A stretch of DNA of 12,595 nt from the NCBI GenBank assembly GCA_964388055.1, contig CAYLXU010000022.1:1-12595 (forward strand), given 5' to 3'. The position numbers were made by a program, and so were the translations under genes. Numbering within the stretch: the first letter of the stretch is position 1; each line of letters opens with the position of its first letter. The notes under the pieces are model-generated. The model searched no databases. It had not been told where the DNA came from and saw only the letters and a program-made list of their open reading frames with translations. The DNA comes from CAYLXU01 sp964388055. GTDB taxonomy: Bacteria > Patescibacteriota > Minisyncoccia > UBA6257 > JACRHW01. Shown here piece by piece: positions 1 through 7,091 of the stretch.

Positions 1-33
1 CAGTTATTGGGGGTTCGAATCCCTCCGAGAGCA
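1..33 (+). tRNA. 3' end of a tRNA gene (5' part outside window)
   Basis: A complete T arm is visible: stem 9-13 (GGGGG) pairs with 21-25 (CCCTC, one G-T pair) around the canonical loop TTCGAAT at 14-20. The 3' acceptor strand CGAGAGC (26-32) and discriminator A33 follow. The next bases are CAA, so a CCA tail is not encoded at this copy. The anticodon arm lies outside the window, so the amino acid cannot be assigned; the 5' acceptor strand should begin GCTCTCG. A second copy of the last 14 bases occurs at 173-186, there followed by a full CCA. Confidence 0.85.
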
Positions 34-34
34 C

Positions 35-186
35 AATGAGTGAAACAAATTGTGCTCGAAAAAAGCAAATTTATTTGCTTTCGTAGAGGATTCGAAAGCC
101 GGAGCATATACACATCAGTGCATGCGAGGCGGGGCCGCGACCTTTTGCAAAGCAAAAGAGTTGTAACCGCAGCCCTCCGAGAGCAC
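35..186. mobile_element. possible 152-bp miniature insertion at tRNA 3' end
   Basis: The 14 bases at 21-34 (CCCTCCGAGAGCAC) recur exactly at 173-186, so bases 35-186 amount to one repeat plus 138 bp of unique sequence. Only the distal copy is followed by CCA, which would fit an original tRNA 3' end split by insertion or att-type duplication. The interval is rich in inverted repeats: 29-37 with 49-57 (9 bp, 11-nt loop, using the tRNA end itself), 62-70 with 73-81, and 142-148 with 152-158. It also holds a short GC-rich patch near 126-141 that is unlike its surroundings. No convincing gene is seen. A chance repeat or a genome-wide intergenic repeat is also possible. Confidence 0.35.
173..186 (+). 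repeat. second copy of tRNA 3' terminal 14-mer
   Basis: This is an exact direct repeat of 21-34, comprising the 3' half of the T stem, the acceptor strand and the discriminator A. It continues as CCA here. No T loop precedes it, so this is not a second complete tRNA. Confidence 0.8.
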
Positions 187-189
187 CAC

Positions 190-258
190 AAAAATTCAAA
201 ATTAGGATGTGAAAAATTGCTTATGAAGATTTTTCACATTTACGAAATTTTGATTTTT
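190..258. repeat. long imperfect palindrome upstream of recG
   Basis: A perfect 11-bp stem (207-217 with 229-239, 11-nt loop) is extended by a second block, about 190-203 with 246-258, that pairs except for one bulged base. Bases 245-258 and 259-272 form a tandem direct repeat of about 14 bp (AAATTTTGATTTT plus one variable base) that runs into the recG start codon. It could act as a factor-independent terminator for the tRNA transcript, a small repeat element, or structure in the recG leader. Confidence 0.6.
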
Positions 259-271
259 AAATTTTGATTTT

Positions 272-2425
272 ATGTCATTAGATACTCCACTCTCCTCCAT
301 TCCCCGCATCGGTCCAAAATTTTCAAAAAAACTCGAAAAACTTGGCCTCAAGACAGCCGGAGATCTTTTGTTTTTTTTCCCAACCCGCTACGAAGATCTG
401 TCTCAAATTACAAAAATCGACGCAGCAATCCCGGGAAATCATGCCGTGATACAAGGCACCATCATTCGTGCGAATACTCATCGCTCATTTAGAAAACGCA
501 TGGCGATTACTGAAGTTGTAATCGAAGATGAAACTGGAGCAATCAAGGCAATCTGGTTCAACCAACCGTATATCGGAAAGGCGCTGGGGGAAAACATGAT
601 GGTCAACCTTGCCGGAAAAATTACCGAAGACCAGCATGGTGTCTACATTTCAAATCCGCTTTATGAAATCATAGGGGCCCCAATGCGCACAACAAAACAT
701 ACGGGCCGCATTATTCCCATCTACCGAGAAACGAAGGGAATCACCTCAAAAGCGATACGCTATTTTCTTAGCGCAATCCTCGATATCACGAAAGAGACAC
801 CTGAATATATTCCAGAAGACATCCTCACCAGAAACAACATCCCAACCCTAAAAGACGCACTTCATGCAATCCACTATCCAAACACACTTGAGGACGCAGC
901 AAGAGCAAAACAACGTTTTTCGTTTGAACAACTTTTTCTTTTATCGCTTGCACGAAAAATAAAAAAACAAGAGGAGTCGCAAAATGCAACAACGCTCCCC
1001 ATTCATCTTGAACAAATAAAAACTTTTATTGACTCGCTTCCGTTTATGCTTACCCAAGCACAAAAAAAGGCCACATGGACCATTCTTAAGAACACTGCGG
1101 AATCAAAACCCATGCAACGCCTTCTAAATGGTGATGTGGGATCTGGAAAGACAGTTGTTGCTGTTATAGCCGCGCTTAACTCATTTTTTAATAAACGCCA
1201 AGTTGTTGTCATGGCGCCTACAGAAATCCTCGCCCGACAACACTTCGAAACATTTTCCTCTCTTTTACGAGAATACCCGATCGCAATCGGATTGCTTGCG
1301 GGAAAAAAATATCACTATGCATATGAAGGCCTTTCCTCTGCAACAAAAAAAGACTCACTGCTCAAAAACATCAAAGGAGGAAAAGTGCACATCGTAATAG
1401 GAACCCATGCACTCATACAAAAAGGCGTCTCCTTTTCAAATCCCGCACTGATCATTATTGATGAACAACATCGATTTGGAGTTGCCCAACGCACACACCT
1501 TATAACCCAACACAACAGCCACAGCATTGTTCCCCACACGCTTAGCATGACCGCAACTCCCATCCCAAGAACGCTTGCGCTTACCATCTTTGGTGATATG
1601 GACATCTCGGTCCTCGACGAAATGCCAAAAGGGAGAAAAAAAATTATTACAAAGATTGTATCCCCTTCTGACAGAACAAAGGCATATGAATTTATCCGCA
1701 ATCAGGTAAAAAGGGGGTTTCAGGTCTTCGTTATTTGTCCAAGAATAGAAATAGAAAATTCTCCACAAAAATCCTTGGAAAAACCTAAGTCTTATTTAAA
1801 CCACCCACATCGGTCAATTAATCATCAGTCCGCATGGATTGAAGTAAAAAACGTAAAAGAAGAGTACGAGAGGCTACAAACACACGTCTTTCCGGATCTG
1901 CGCATAGGCATGCTGCATGGAAAGATGAAATCAGACGAAAAAGAAGCCACGATGAGGGCATTTTCAGAGAAGAAGATAGATATACTCGTTTCGACCTCTG
2001 TCGTCGAAGTAGGAGTCGACATACCAAATGCCACCGCAATGCTTATCGAAGGGGCGGAACGGTTCGGACTTTCTCAACTTCACCAATTTAGAGGACGTAT
2101 AGGAAGAAACGAGCACCAATCTTACTGTTTGCTTTTTACCACTTCGACAACGAATATTGAGACACAACGTCTTAAGGCAATGACCGCAACTCATAGCGGT
2201 TTTGAGCTTGCAGAGATGGATATGAGGCTCCGAGGTCCAGGAGAGTTCTTGGGGGAAGAACAGAGCGGATGGTCCGATATGGTGATGTCTGCATTCAGAC
2301 ACCCACAACTCCTCTCGATTGCACAAGAAGAAGCCGCCTTGTTCCTAAACAAAAAAAACAACCCACCCACCTCGCTTCTCCAAGAAAAACTTGCCGCATT
2401 TAAATCCAAACTCAGACTTGTATAA
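272..2425 (+). CDS. recG: ATP-dependent DNA helicase RecG
   Basis: RecG is a superfamily 2 translocase that remodels stalled replication forks and branch-migrates Holliday junctions in the cytoplasm. The 717-aa product has the full architecture: an N-terminal wedge/OB region (about 1-150), then two helicase domains with Walker A GDVGSGKT (287-294), Walker B DEQHRFG (397-403), motif III TATPIPRT (427-434), motif VI QFRGRIGR (605-612) and the C-terminal TRG-type region with LRGPGE (653-658). It is slightly longer than the roughly 690-aa E. coli enzyme. An extra polar stretch near 495-525, after the ICPRIE motif, accounts for some of this. The ATG at 272 has no Shine-Dalgarno sequence; the leader is an AT-rich tandem repeat. 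It converges with the 83-aa gene, whose stop is only 14 bp away. Confidence 0.97.
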   Translation: MSLDTPLSSIPRIGPKFSKKLEKLGLKTAGDLLFFFPTRYEDLSQITKIDAAIPGNHAVIQGTIIRANTHRSFRKRMAITEVVIEDETGAIKAIWFNQPYIGKALGENMMVNLAGKITEDQHGVYISNPLYEIIGAPMRTTKHTGRIIPIYRETKGITSKAIRYFLSAILDITKETPEYIPEDILTRNNIPTLKDALHAIHYPNTLEDAARAKQRFSFEQLFLLSLARKIKKQEESQNATTLPIHLEQIKTFIDSLPFMLTQAQKKATWTILKNTAESKPMQRLLNGDVGSGKTVVAVIAALNSFFNKRQVVVMAPTEILARQHFETFSSLLREYPIAIGLLAGKKYHYAYEGLSSATKKDSLLKNIKGGKVHIVIGTHALIQKGVSFSNPALIIIDEQHRFGVAQRTHLITQHNSHSIVPHTLSMTATPIPRTLALTIFGDMDISVLDEMPKGRKKIITKIVSPSDRTKAYEFIRNQVKRGFQVFVICPRIEIENSPQKSLEKPKSYLNHPHRSINHQSAWIEVKNVKEEYERLQTHVFPDLRIGMLHGKMKSDEKEATMRAFSEKKIDILVSTSVVEVGVDIPNATAMLIEGAERFGLSQLHQFRGRIGRNEHQSYCLLFTTSTTNIETQRLKAMTATHSGFELAEMDMRLRGPGEFLGEEQSGWSDMVMSAFRHPQLLSIAQEEAALFLNKKNNPPTSLLQEKLAAFKSKLRLV

Positions 2426-2447
2426 AAAATCCCCACTGGTTAGTGAG
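2424..2447 (-). terminator. terminator overlapping the stop of the 83-aa gene
   Basis: On the minus strand, CTCACT (2447-2442) pairs with AGTGGG (2437-2432; one G-T pair) around AACC, followed after two bases by six T. The stem starts in the last sense codon of the 83-aa ORF and includes its stop. It sits in the 14-bp gap between the two converging genes; only the minus-strand reading has a T tract. Confidence 0.5.
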
Positions 2448-2691
2448 AATTTTCTTGTTTTTTTGCTTCAACACGATATTGATTTGTTGGCACAGTGTTA
2501 GTATTCATACGAATATCATCTAAAAAATCTTCACCCATACCCCAATCTTCGCTTTCCTGTTTTGCAGGCGCCCCAAGCATGCTAATAATTACCACAAGGA
2601 CCAAAAGAACGAGACTCACAACCCCCAAAGCAGTAGCAACAAATTCTATAAACCTAAAAATATCGTTGAAAAAAGCACCAATCGGATCCAT
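2440..2691 (-). CDS. small single-pass membrane protein, unknown
   Basis: The 83-aa product is not recognised. Residues about 16-39 form one strongly hydrophobic helix, followed by a soluble acidic then basic tail (residues 41-83, with EDW, EDFLDD and a final KKQENSH). The ATG at 2691 is preceded on the minus strand by a GAGGGG ribosome-binding site about 8 nt away, which supports this start and the strand. The plus strand is also open here (2495-2725) but lacks comparable signals and reads as a shadow. It is separated from the upstream secreted-protein gene by a 10-bp-stem terminator, so it is probably its own unit. The small size and one helix suggest a membrane anchor or small regulator, but nothing identifies a partner. 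Confidence 0.65.
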   Translation of the reverse strand: MDPIGAFFNDIFRFIEFVATALGVVSLVLLVLVVIISMLGAPAKQESEDWGMGEDFLDDIRMNTNTVPTNQYRVEAKKQENSH

Positions 2692-2734
2692 AAAATCCGC
2701 CCCTCGTTTTAATGAACTAAAATAGATCTAACAC

Positions 2735-2763
2735 ATAAAACCGCCCATAACAAGCGGTTTTAT
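2735..2763 (-). terminator. terminator after the secreted-protein gene
   Basis: A perfect 10-bp inverted repeat, ATAAAACCGC (2735-2744) with GCGGTTTTAT (2754-2763), closes a 9-nt loop. It starts 1 bp after the stop codon of the minus-strand gene ending at 2765. The T tract lies inside the stem, so it could work in both directions, though no plus-strand gene ends here. Confidence 0.65.
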
Positions 2764-2764
2764 A

Positions 2765-3931
2765 TTAAAGTTTAAGGAAAAACTCCACGATGGTATTACG
2801 TAACCGCTCCTCACATCTCTCTCGTTCAGCCCATCCAGACTTTTCATAGTATTCATCATAAAGCTTCTTAAAGACATCTCTCGTACGGACATTTCCTAAT
2901 TGAAATTCAACATATCCATCTTCACTATCACTCTCCACAGAAATGAAATCCCAACGCTGCCGAGACCACGACTTTATAGTAATATTTTCAACATGAACAA
3001 CGAATTCGCCGTATTTATTAATACTAATCTCTGGATTCACACGACTCTTTCGCATAAGCGCCACAAAAAGCGCATCTTCAAATACCGCATAAAGCCTATT
3101 TAGAGTGGCACCATCTTTGAGAGGGTCTTCTGGAAAAACTTTTTTAACAAAGTCATGGCAAATAAAGAGCCCTTTTTCCCATCTTTCGAATTCCTCTAAC
3201 GATTTTTCTCTTACCTGTTCCCATAAACCCACTAAATCGATCTCTTCTGAGGCTATTGGGAACCCCACCAGAAAATATTCATTAGCCCCACGCAACTCTA
3301 TAGAAAAAATTGTTCTACCTCTATCAGCAAACGGTTTAAGCGAAAACACCAGTCGTGCATTGTCGGAATCGACAAAACTCCACAATTCTTTTTCCCAATA
3401 AATTTTTTGTTTTCCGTGCAAGTATGATACTGCTAACAAAACATCCTTTCTCAACGCATACACGTCCCGTTGCTCATCGATAGAAAAACGAGTTGAATCG
3501 CCCTGAGAATTAAGATGTTCATTTACAAGATTGAGAATGCGGCGCAAATTATAGAACTCTCTGCGCATAATTTCTTCACCCCACCTGCCATATACCGCTT
3601 CGCGAAGAAGTACCGACTCTTCAACATCAAAAGACAGGTAACCCAGAGTATCGGAAATGAGATCTTCCTCGCCCAAGACAATCTGCGCTGTGCCGCCCTG
3701 AGTTGTATTCACGACAATCGACATGCCTTTATAACACGTCTTTGCCTCTACAGCATCAAGATAGGGATTAAAGTAATAAAGTTTTGCTTCCCACTTCACG
3801 TTGGGATCTTTCAATAGTTTCACAACCTTCTTTACAACAAGCTGGGTACGACCCTCTTCTGCCATCGCACTCTTCACTGGTACACAAAAAAGTAACATAA
3901 AAATACTAAGGAACAAGACAAACCTTTGCAT
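2765..3931 (-). CDS. secreted or periplasm-facing protein of unknown function
   Basis: From the ATG at 3931 the product is 388 aa. It begins with a classical signal peptide: a short basic start (MQRF), a hydrophobic core FVLFLSIFMLLFCVPV, and a likely cleavage site after SAMA before EEG. The mature part is soluble-looking, mixed alpha/beta and rich in aromatic and charged residues, with no second membrane segment and no motif I recognise. Three Cys residues are scattered (one near residue 65, one in FICHDF, one near the C-terminus). A GTG start at 3940 is also open, but its AGGAGG site would lie only 2 nt away; ATG 3931 gives 11 nt, so it is preferred. Terminators on both sides make it a single-gene unit. 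No enzymatic role can be claimed. Confidence 0.8.
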   Translation of the reverse strand: MQRFVLFLSIFMLLFCVPVKSAMAEEGRTQLVVKKVVKLLKDPNVKWEAKLYYFNPYLDAVEAKTCYKGMSIVVNTTQGGTAQIVLGEEDLISDTLGYLSFDVEESVLLREAVYGRWGEEIMRREFYNLRRILNLVNEHLNSQGDSTRFSIDEQRDVYALRKDVLLAVSYLHGKQKIYWEKELWSFVDSDNARLVFSLKPFADRGRTIFSIELRGANEYFLVGFPIASEEIDLVGLWEQVREKSLEEFERWEKGLFICHDFVKKVFPEDPLKDGATLNRLYAVFEDALFVALMRKSRVNPEISINKYGEFVVHVENITIKSWSRQRWDFISVESDSEDGYVEFQLGNVRTRDVFKKLYDEYYEKSGWAERERCEERLRNTIVEFFLKL

Positions 3932-3975
3932 TGAAGCCACTTCCTCCTCTTTGAAATTGTCAAAAATCCTTTAAC

Positions 3976-4004
3976 AATAAAACAAAAAATGGGTTATACG
4001 TCAA
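3976..4004 (-). promoter_or_regulatory. candidate promoter of the secreted-protein gene
   Basis: On the minus strand, TTGACG (4004-3999), a 17-nt spacer and TTTATT (3981-3976) fit a sigma70-type promoter. It lies about 45 nt upstream of the start codon and just downstream of the preceding gene's terminator. The -10 box matches at only four of six positions. Confidence 0.35.
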
Positions 4005-4027
4005 CAAAAAACTGGCGCATGCCAGTT
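4005..4027 (-). terminator. terminator of the 159-aa gene
   Basis: On the minus strand, AACTGGC (4027-4021) pairs perfectly with GCCAGTT (4016-4010) around a 4-nt loop and runs into a T tract. It starts 6 nt after the stop codon of the gene ending at 4034. Confidence 0.75.
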
Positions 4028-4033
4028 CCTTTT

Positions 4034-4513
4034 TTATGAATTCTTATTTTGAAATATAATATTCGGCTGAGACATAAGAAGATCGGCAACCGTAAACGAA
4101 CCTTCTTGATACAGCACTCGATTCACCTCATTAAGACCAAGGCGTGGGGAGAGAATTACCTCCGATTCGGTCACACCATTCTCTTCCAGGAACCTTGGCA
4201 CGTTTGCAGCAATCACCCTAAGCTCCCCCACCAGTGCACGAAGCATGTTTTCAGCTGCCACCATCACAAGATGTTCCTCTCCACTCATGTCCGGAGCATT
4301 ACTAATCACCTTCTCATCAAGAAGATGTTGCATAACAGCAATTTTTGAATCAAGAACGGACTGCAACCCAACAGGGGATGCGAGAAGCTCCTCAGAAAAA
4401 GAAACACCCTTAAAATGTGGCTCGAGATAGCTGATCTGATCCTGCGGAATATCTGCCGCTTCCAGATCTTCCTTCAAAAGTCCCCAGACGATATCGGTAT
4501 CTACTGTTTTCAA
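4034..4513 (-). CDS. hypothetical soluble protein, 159 aa, TTG start
   Basis: The family is not recognised. The product is acidic and mostly helical by eye, with no signal peptide, membrane segment or Cys. It opens with a charged region (MKTVDTDIVWGLLKEDLEAAD), has a central helix-rich part (residues about 45-110) and ends with SQPNIIFQNKNS. The start is TTG at 4513, chosen because AGGAGG sits 7 nt upstream on the minus strand and no in-frame ATG lies near. It follows the glycosyltransferase gene by 76 nt, but a candidate promoter in that gap and a terminator right after it suggest its own transcript. The 391-codon secreted-protein unit follows. Function unknown; the size and lack of motifs would also fit a small adaptor or regulatory protein. 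Confidence 0.75.
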   Translation of the reverse strand: MKTVDTDIVWGLLKEDLEAADIPQDQISYLEPHFKGVSFSEELLASPVGLQSVLDSKIAVMQHLLDEKVISNAPDMSGEEHLVMVAAENMLRALVGELRVIAANVPRFLEENGVTESEVILSPRLGLNEVNRVLYQEGSFTVADLLMSQPNIIFQNKNS

Positions 4514-4558
4514 GGTCCTACCTCCTACTTTTTGCTATGTGCTCACACACGCCGAAAT

Positions 4559-4586
4559 ACCATACCACACCACCACAAAAAAACAA
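4559..4586 (-). promoter_or_regulatory. candidate promoter of the 159-aa gene
   Basis: On the minus strand, TTGTTT (4586-4581), a 16-nt spacer and TATGGT (4564-4559) lie in the gap after the glycosyltransferase stop codon, about 45 nt before the TTG start at 4513. The same T-rich tract could alternatively slow transcription leaving the upstream gene. Confidence 0.35.
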
Positions 4587-4589
4587 CTA

Positions 4590-6152
4590 CTATTTTCTCG
4601 TTTTCGGCGTTACCCAAAAACCCATATATTTTCCAAGCATGAGTCGAGTCTGCGCCTCGAGCGCAGGAACGCAACCAAGAAAAACTGCAGTAAATGGGGT
4701 AAGTAACCATTGGAGCGCCATCCATATATATTTCATTCGTCCATACTGTACAGGCTTCGGAGGCAACAACCAAATGCTAAATACCGCGGATGTAACAAGC
4801 CCAAACATCGCAATAACCATAATATTTCTTGTAAGATACGGAAGATTGTACGAAAGCAGTGTCACCTGAAAACTTTTTGGCCCCACAAGTACAGGAAGCC
4901 AGCCAAGTAAAAAAATAAAAATACTATTTGTTGCCCACGACCAAAATCCGTCGAGCAACTGTACTATATGAGGAAGTTTGATCCCCCATGAAATTTTTTT
5001 ATTTTTGAGCGCATTAAATACAAAATACGGAAAATTCTCTACCCCATATCCCCATCGCCGCGTTTGTTTGTATTGATTTTTGAGCGTCCCCAAAAATGTG
5101 TGGGCCACATTTGCGTCCATCGTAACAGGATAATAAAGAGGAACCACCTTCCAATCCCCATCAAAGTGGAGGAAGCATTGATAAAAAATACGCGAATCCT
5201 CAGAAACAACATTCTTCTGCCAATAGCCAATCTCTACAAGTGGCTTAAACGCCATTGAGTGCGAAGAAAACGTAATAAGCCGCTCAGCGCGTGCCTGTTG
5301 CATCATCTGCCAAAACGTAGAACCAAAACTCAACACGCGCGCAAACGCAGGCGCCTCCCAAATGTTGTTCGTATAAAGAGGGATAGGTTGAAAACTCGAA
5401 CGAAGTGGCTTCTCCGTTGTAAGGTAATGGTAGGTAAGGCAGTGGAAGTATCCTGACATGACACTTGTATCAACATCGAACACAGAAACAATGATATTTT
5501 CATAAGGGATAGAAAGCTGGTCTATTATTTTTTCTTTTACTTCACGCGCAGCCCATGCCTCATTCGACCCCTTTCCCGCCATTTCCCCTGGAAGTCCTGA
5601 GGGGTGTGTGGTAACCAGGAGATGAGAAAAAACATCTCCAAACACTTCTTGTATCTTTCGTCCAACCTCTTGCGCATCCATCCCACCACGCTCTTCAAGC
5701 GCAAGTACTACAACCATCTTGTCCCGTGGATATCCTGTTCTAAGAAGAGACTCGAAACCCTCCTTTACTACCTCAAACGGTTCATTGTACATAGGAAGGA
5801 TAATGAGCTGCCAGACATCATCCCAACGCACAAGCGGTAAAGAATATGTCTCTGGAGAGAGTTCGTCCAATTTTTTCTTCCAATCAATCTTTATATGTTC
5901 AAGCGTCTTCCGGAACCCAAACCGCAAGTGCATAGAAAGATATACGGTTTTTAAAAACCAATACACATCGAAGAAAATAATAAAGACCGCAACAAAAAGC
6001 GGCCACACCCAACTTAACCCAATGAGCACAAAAAGCGTACACCAACTAAAAGCTCCAGGAAAAATCTCAAGAAATCTATACCAAAAACGATCCCACGTCT
6101 TCGGATCAAGCTCGGTTGCTCTCCCTACTTTAAGATACGGAATGCTTTCCAT
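4590..6152 (-). CDS. membrane glycosyltransferase, GT2 family
   Basis: A 520-aa processive-type family 2 glycosyltransferase, which transfers sugar from a nucleotide-sugar at the cytoplasmic face and probably feeds an extracellular polysaccharide or surface glycan. Two N-terminal membrane helices (about 33-50 and 51-72) precede the GT-A domain. The domain shows the nucleotide-binding start LIILPMYNEP (117-126), the DxD-like metal site DVDTS (226-230), the catalytic-base region SEDS (317-320) and QTRRW (363-367), the QxxRW acceptor/product-binding motif of cellulose- and hyaluronan-synthase relatives. The C-terminus has about three further helix regions (about 405-425, 440-465, 475-500). No PilZ domain is visible. 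The ATG at 6152 has no Shine-Dalgarno. It follows the proteasome pair across a terminator, so a functional link is not implied. Substrate and product cannot be told from sequence. Confidence 0.9.
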   Translation of the reverse strand: MESIPYLKVGRATELDPKTWDRFWYRFLEIFPGAFSWCTLFVLIGLSWVWPLFVAVFIIFFDVYWFLKTVYLSMHLRFGFRKTLEHIKIDWKKKLDELSPETYSLPLVRWDDVWQLIILPMYNEPFEVVKEGFESLLRTGYPRDKMVVVLALEERGGMDAQEVGRKIQEVFGDVFSHLLVTTHPSGLPGEMAGKGSNEAWAAREVKEKIIDQLSIPYENIIVSVFDVDTSVMSGYFHCLTYHYLTTEKPLRSSFQPIPLYTNNIWEAPAFARVLSFGSTFWQMMQQARAERLITFSSHSMAFKPLVEIGYWQKNVVSEDSRIFYQCFLHFDGDWKVVPLYYPVTMDANVAHTFLGTLKNQYKQTRRWGYGVENFPYFVFNALKNKKISWGIKLPHIVQLLDGFWSWATNSIFIFLLGWLPVLVGPKSFQVTLLSYNLPYLTRNIMVIAMFGLVTSAVFSIWLLPPKPVQYGRMKYIWMALQWLLTPFTAVFLGCVPALEAQTRLMLGKYMGFWVTPKTRK

Positions 6153-6181
6153 ATGATATTCACTATATCTTAGATAAAATC

Positions 6182-6205
6182 AAAAAGGAAGGTGACGCCT
6201 TCCTT
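6182..6205 (-). terminator. terminator of the proteasome operon
   Basis: On the minus strand, AAGGAAGG (6205-6198) pairs perfectly with CCTTCCTT (6192-6185) around a 5-nt loop, followed by T residues. It begins 7 nt after the stop codon of the alpha-subunit gene and separates it from the glycosyltransferase gene. Confidence 0.8.
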
Positions 6206-6212
6206 ATATACA

Positions 6213-7091
6213 TTACTCAGAACTCTGACCAGATGTTTGTTGTTTCTGCCTATTCTTTATCTCTTTAATTTCATTTCGTGCATACTCCTTAAGAACAGGC
6301 CACGGAGCCATTGCCTCGCCACTTACCACCCGAGAAAAATCTTTGTTGCGCACCGCATCGCGAGAAAGCTGAATAAACTGAACAAAAATATCGTCTCCAA
6401 ACAACTCCGCGCATTCATTACCAAACTTCAACACAAGATCCCACACACTCACGCCTTTTCTTCTTTTGTTCGCCTTTTTCAAAACAAACTCCTGGAATTT
6501 AGGCACTGGCGCACCAAGAGATTCCACTTCCATCACATTATCCTTATTTTTCTTTTCATTATTGCTGGAAGCAGTTTCATCTTCAACGGATGGACCATCA
6601 CCCTTACATGCGAGACATTCTTCATCACATTCTGAACTATTCGTAGGCCCGCTAAAAAACTCGGAAACAAGAGAGATAGAGCCATCGTAAGAAACTACCA
6701 CAACCTCATCTCCCATACGGTCTGGAGCAATACGCACGACAACAATCGCTCCATTAAGTTCTTCTAACGCCGGACGCCTGAGCCGTGTCGCAAGAACTTC
6801 AGAAATCTCTTTAGCGACAAAAAGTGCATCTACATTGTCGTAAGAGACATCGAGAACTCTCCCCTTTGCGAGAGCCGAGGCAATCTCCTGTAAACGATAC
6901 CCTTCAGACCCAAAACTTACTGTAAGAATTCTATCCAAAGCCTTTTTCATCCTTCTACGATAGTCCGAAGAACATGCGAGCATAAGAATAAACTCGTTTG
7001 AACAAAGTACGACCGCCGGATAACTTTCCGCAACGTCTTTGGCAACACGTTCCTGCTTCTTAAGCCTTGTATCCCGAACCTTCTTATTCAT
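6213..7091 (-). CDS. prcA: divergent 20S proteasome alpha subunit
   Basis: A 292-aa protein that should form the non-catalytic outer rings of a bacterial 20S proteasome. It aligns by eye with actinobacterial PrcA: an N-terminal helix region (about 8-22), strand pair AVVLCSNEFILMLAC (26-40), a basic segment RRRMKK (45-50) where the ATPase-docking lysine is expected, LDRILTVSFGSEGYRLQEI (52-70), a long helix (88-105), GAIVVVRIA (114-122) and VVVSYDGSIS (131-140), matching the family's ITYDGSI. Then comes an acidic insertion of about 40 residues with C155-x3-C159-x2-C162. A helix (205-230) and final strands (DDIFVQFIQLS) follow, with a charged tail ending QSSE. ATG 7091 is chosen because GGAGGAGGTG lies 7 nt upstream; the longer frame to 7178 would add a spurious hydrophobic segment. 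It overlaps prcB by 8 nt, implying translational coupling. Confidence 0.78.
   Translation of the reverse strand: MNKKVRDTRLKKQERVAKDVAESYPAVVLCSNEFILMLACSSDYRRRMKKALDRILTVSFGSEGYRLQEIASALAKGRVLDVSYDNVDALFVAKEISEVLATRLRRPALEELNGAIVVVRIAPDRMGDEVVVVSYDGSISLVSEFFSGPTNSSECDEECLACKGDGPSVEDETASSNNEKKNKDNVMEVESLGAPVPKFQEFVLKKANKRRKGVSVWDLVLKFGNECAELFGDDIFVQFIQLSRDAVRNKDFSRVVSGEAMAPWPVLKEYARNEIKEIKNRQKQQTSGQSSE

Noticed and set aside
40..267. 75-codon open frame between the tRNA end and recG
   Set aside because: It runs through all the palindromes and the duplicated tRNA end, has no ribosome-binding site and a compositionally implausible product.
2495..2725. Plus-strand ORF opposite the 83-aa membrane protein
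   Set aside because: No ribosome-binding site or promoter; the minus-strand frame has a GAGGGG site, a clean membrane helix and a terminator.
6192..6635. Plus-strand 147-codon frame opposite the alpha-subunit gene
   Set aside because: It is the complement of a gene with family motifs and a ribosome-binding site, and it begins inside the operon terminator.
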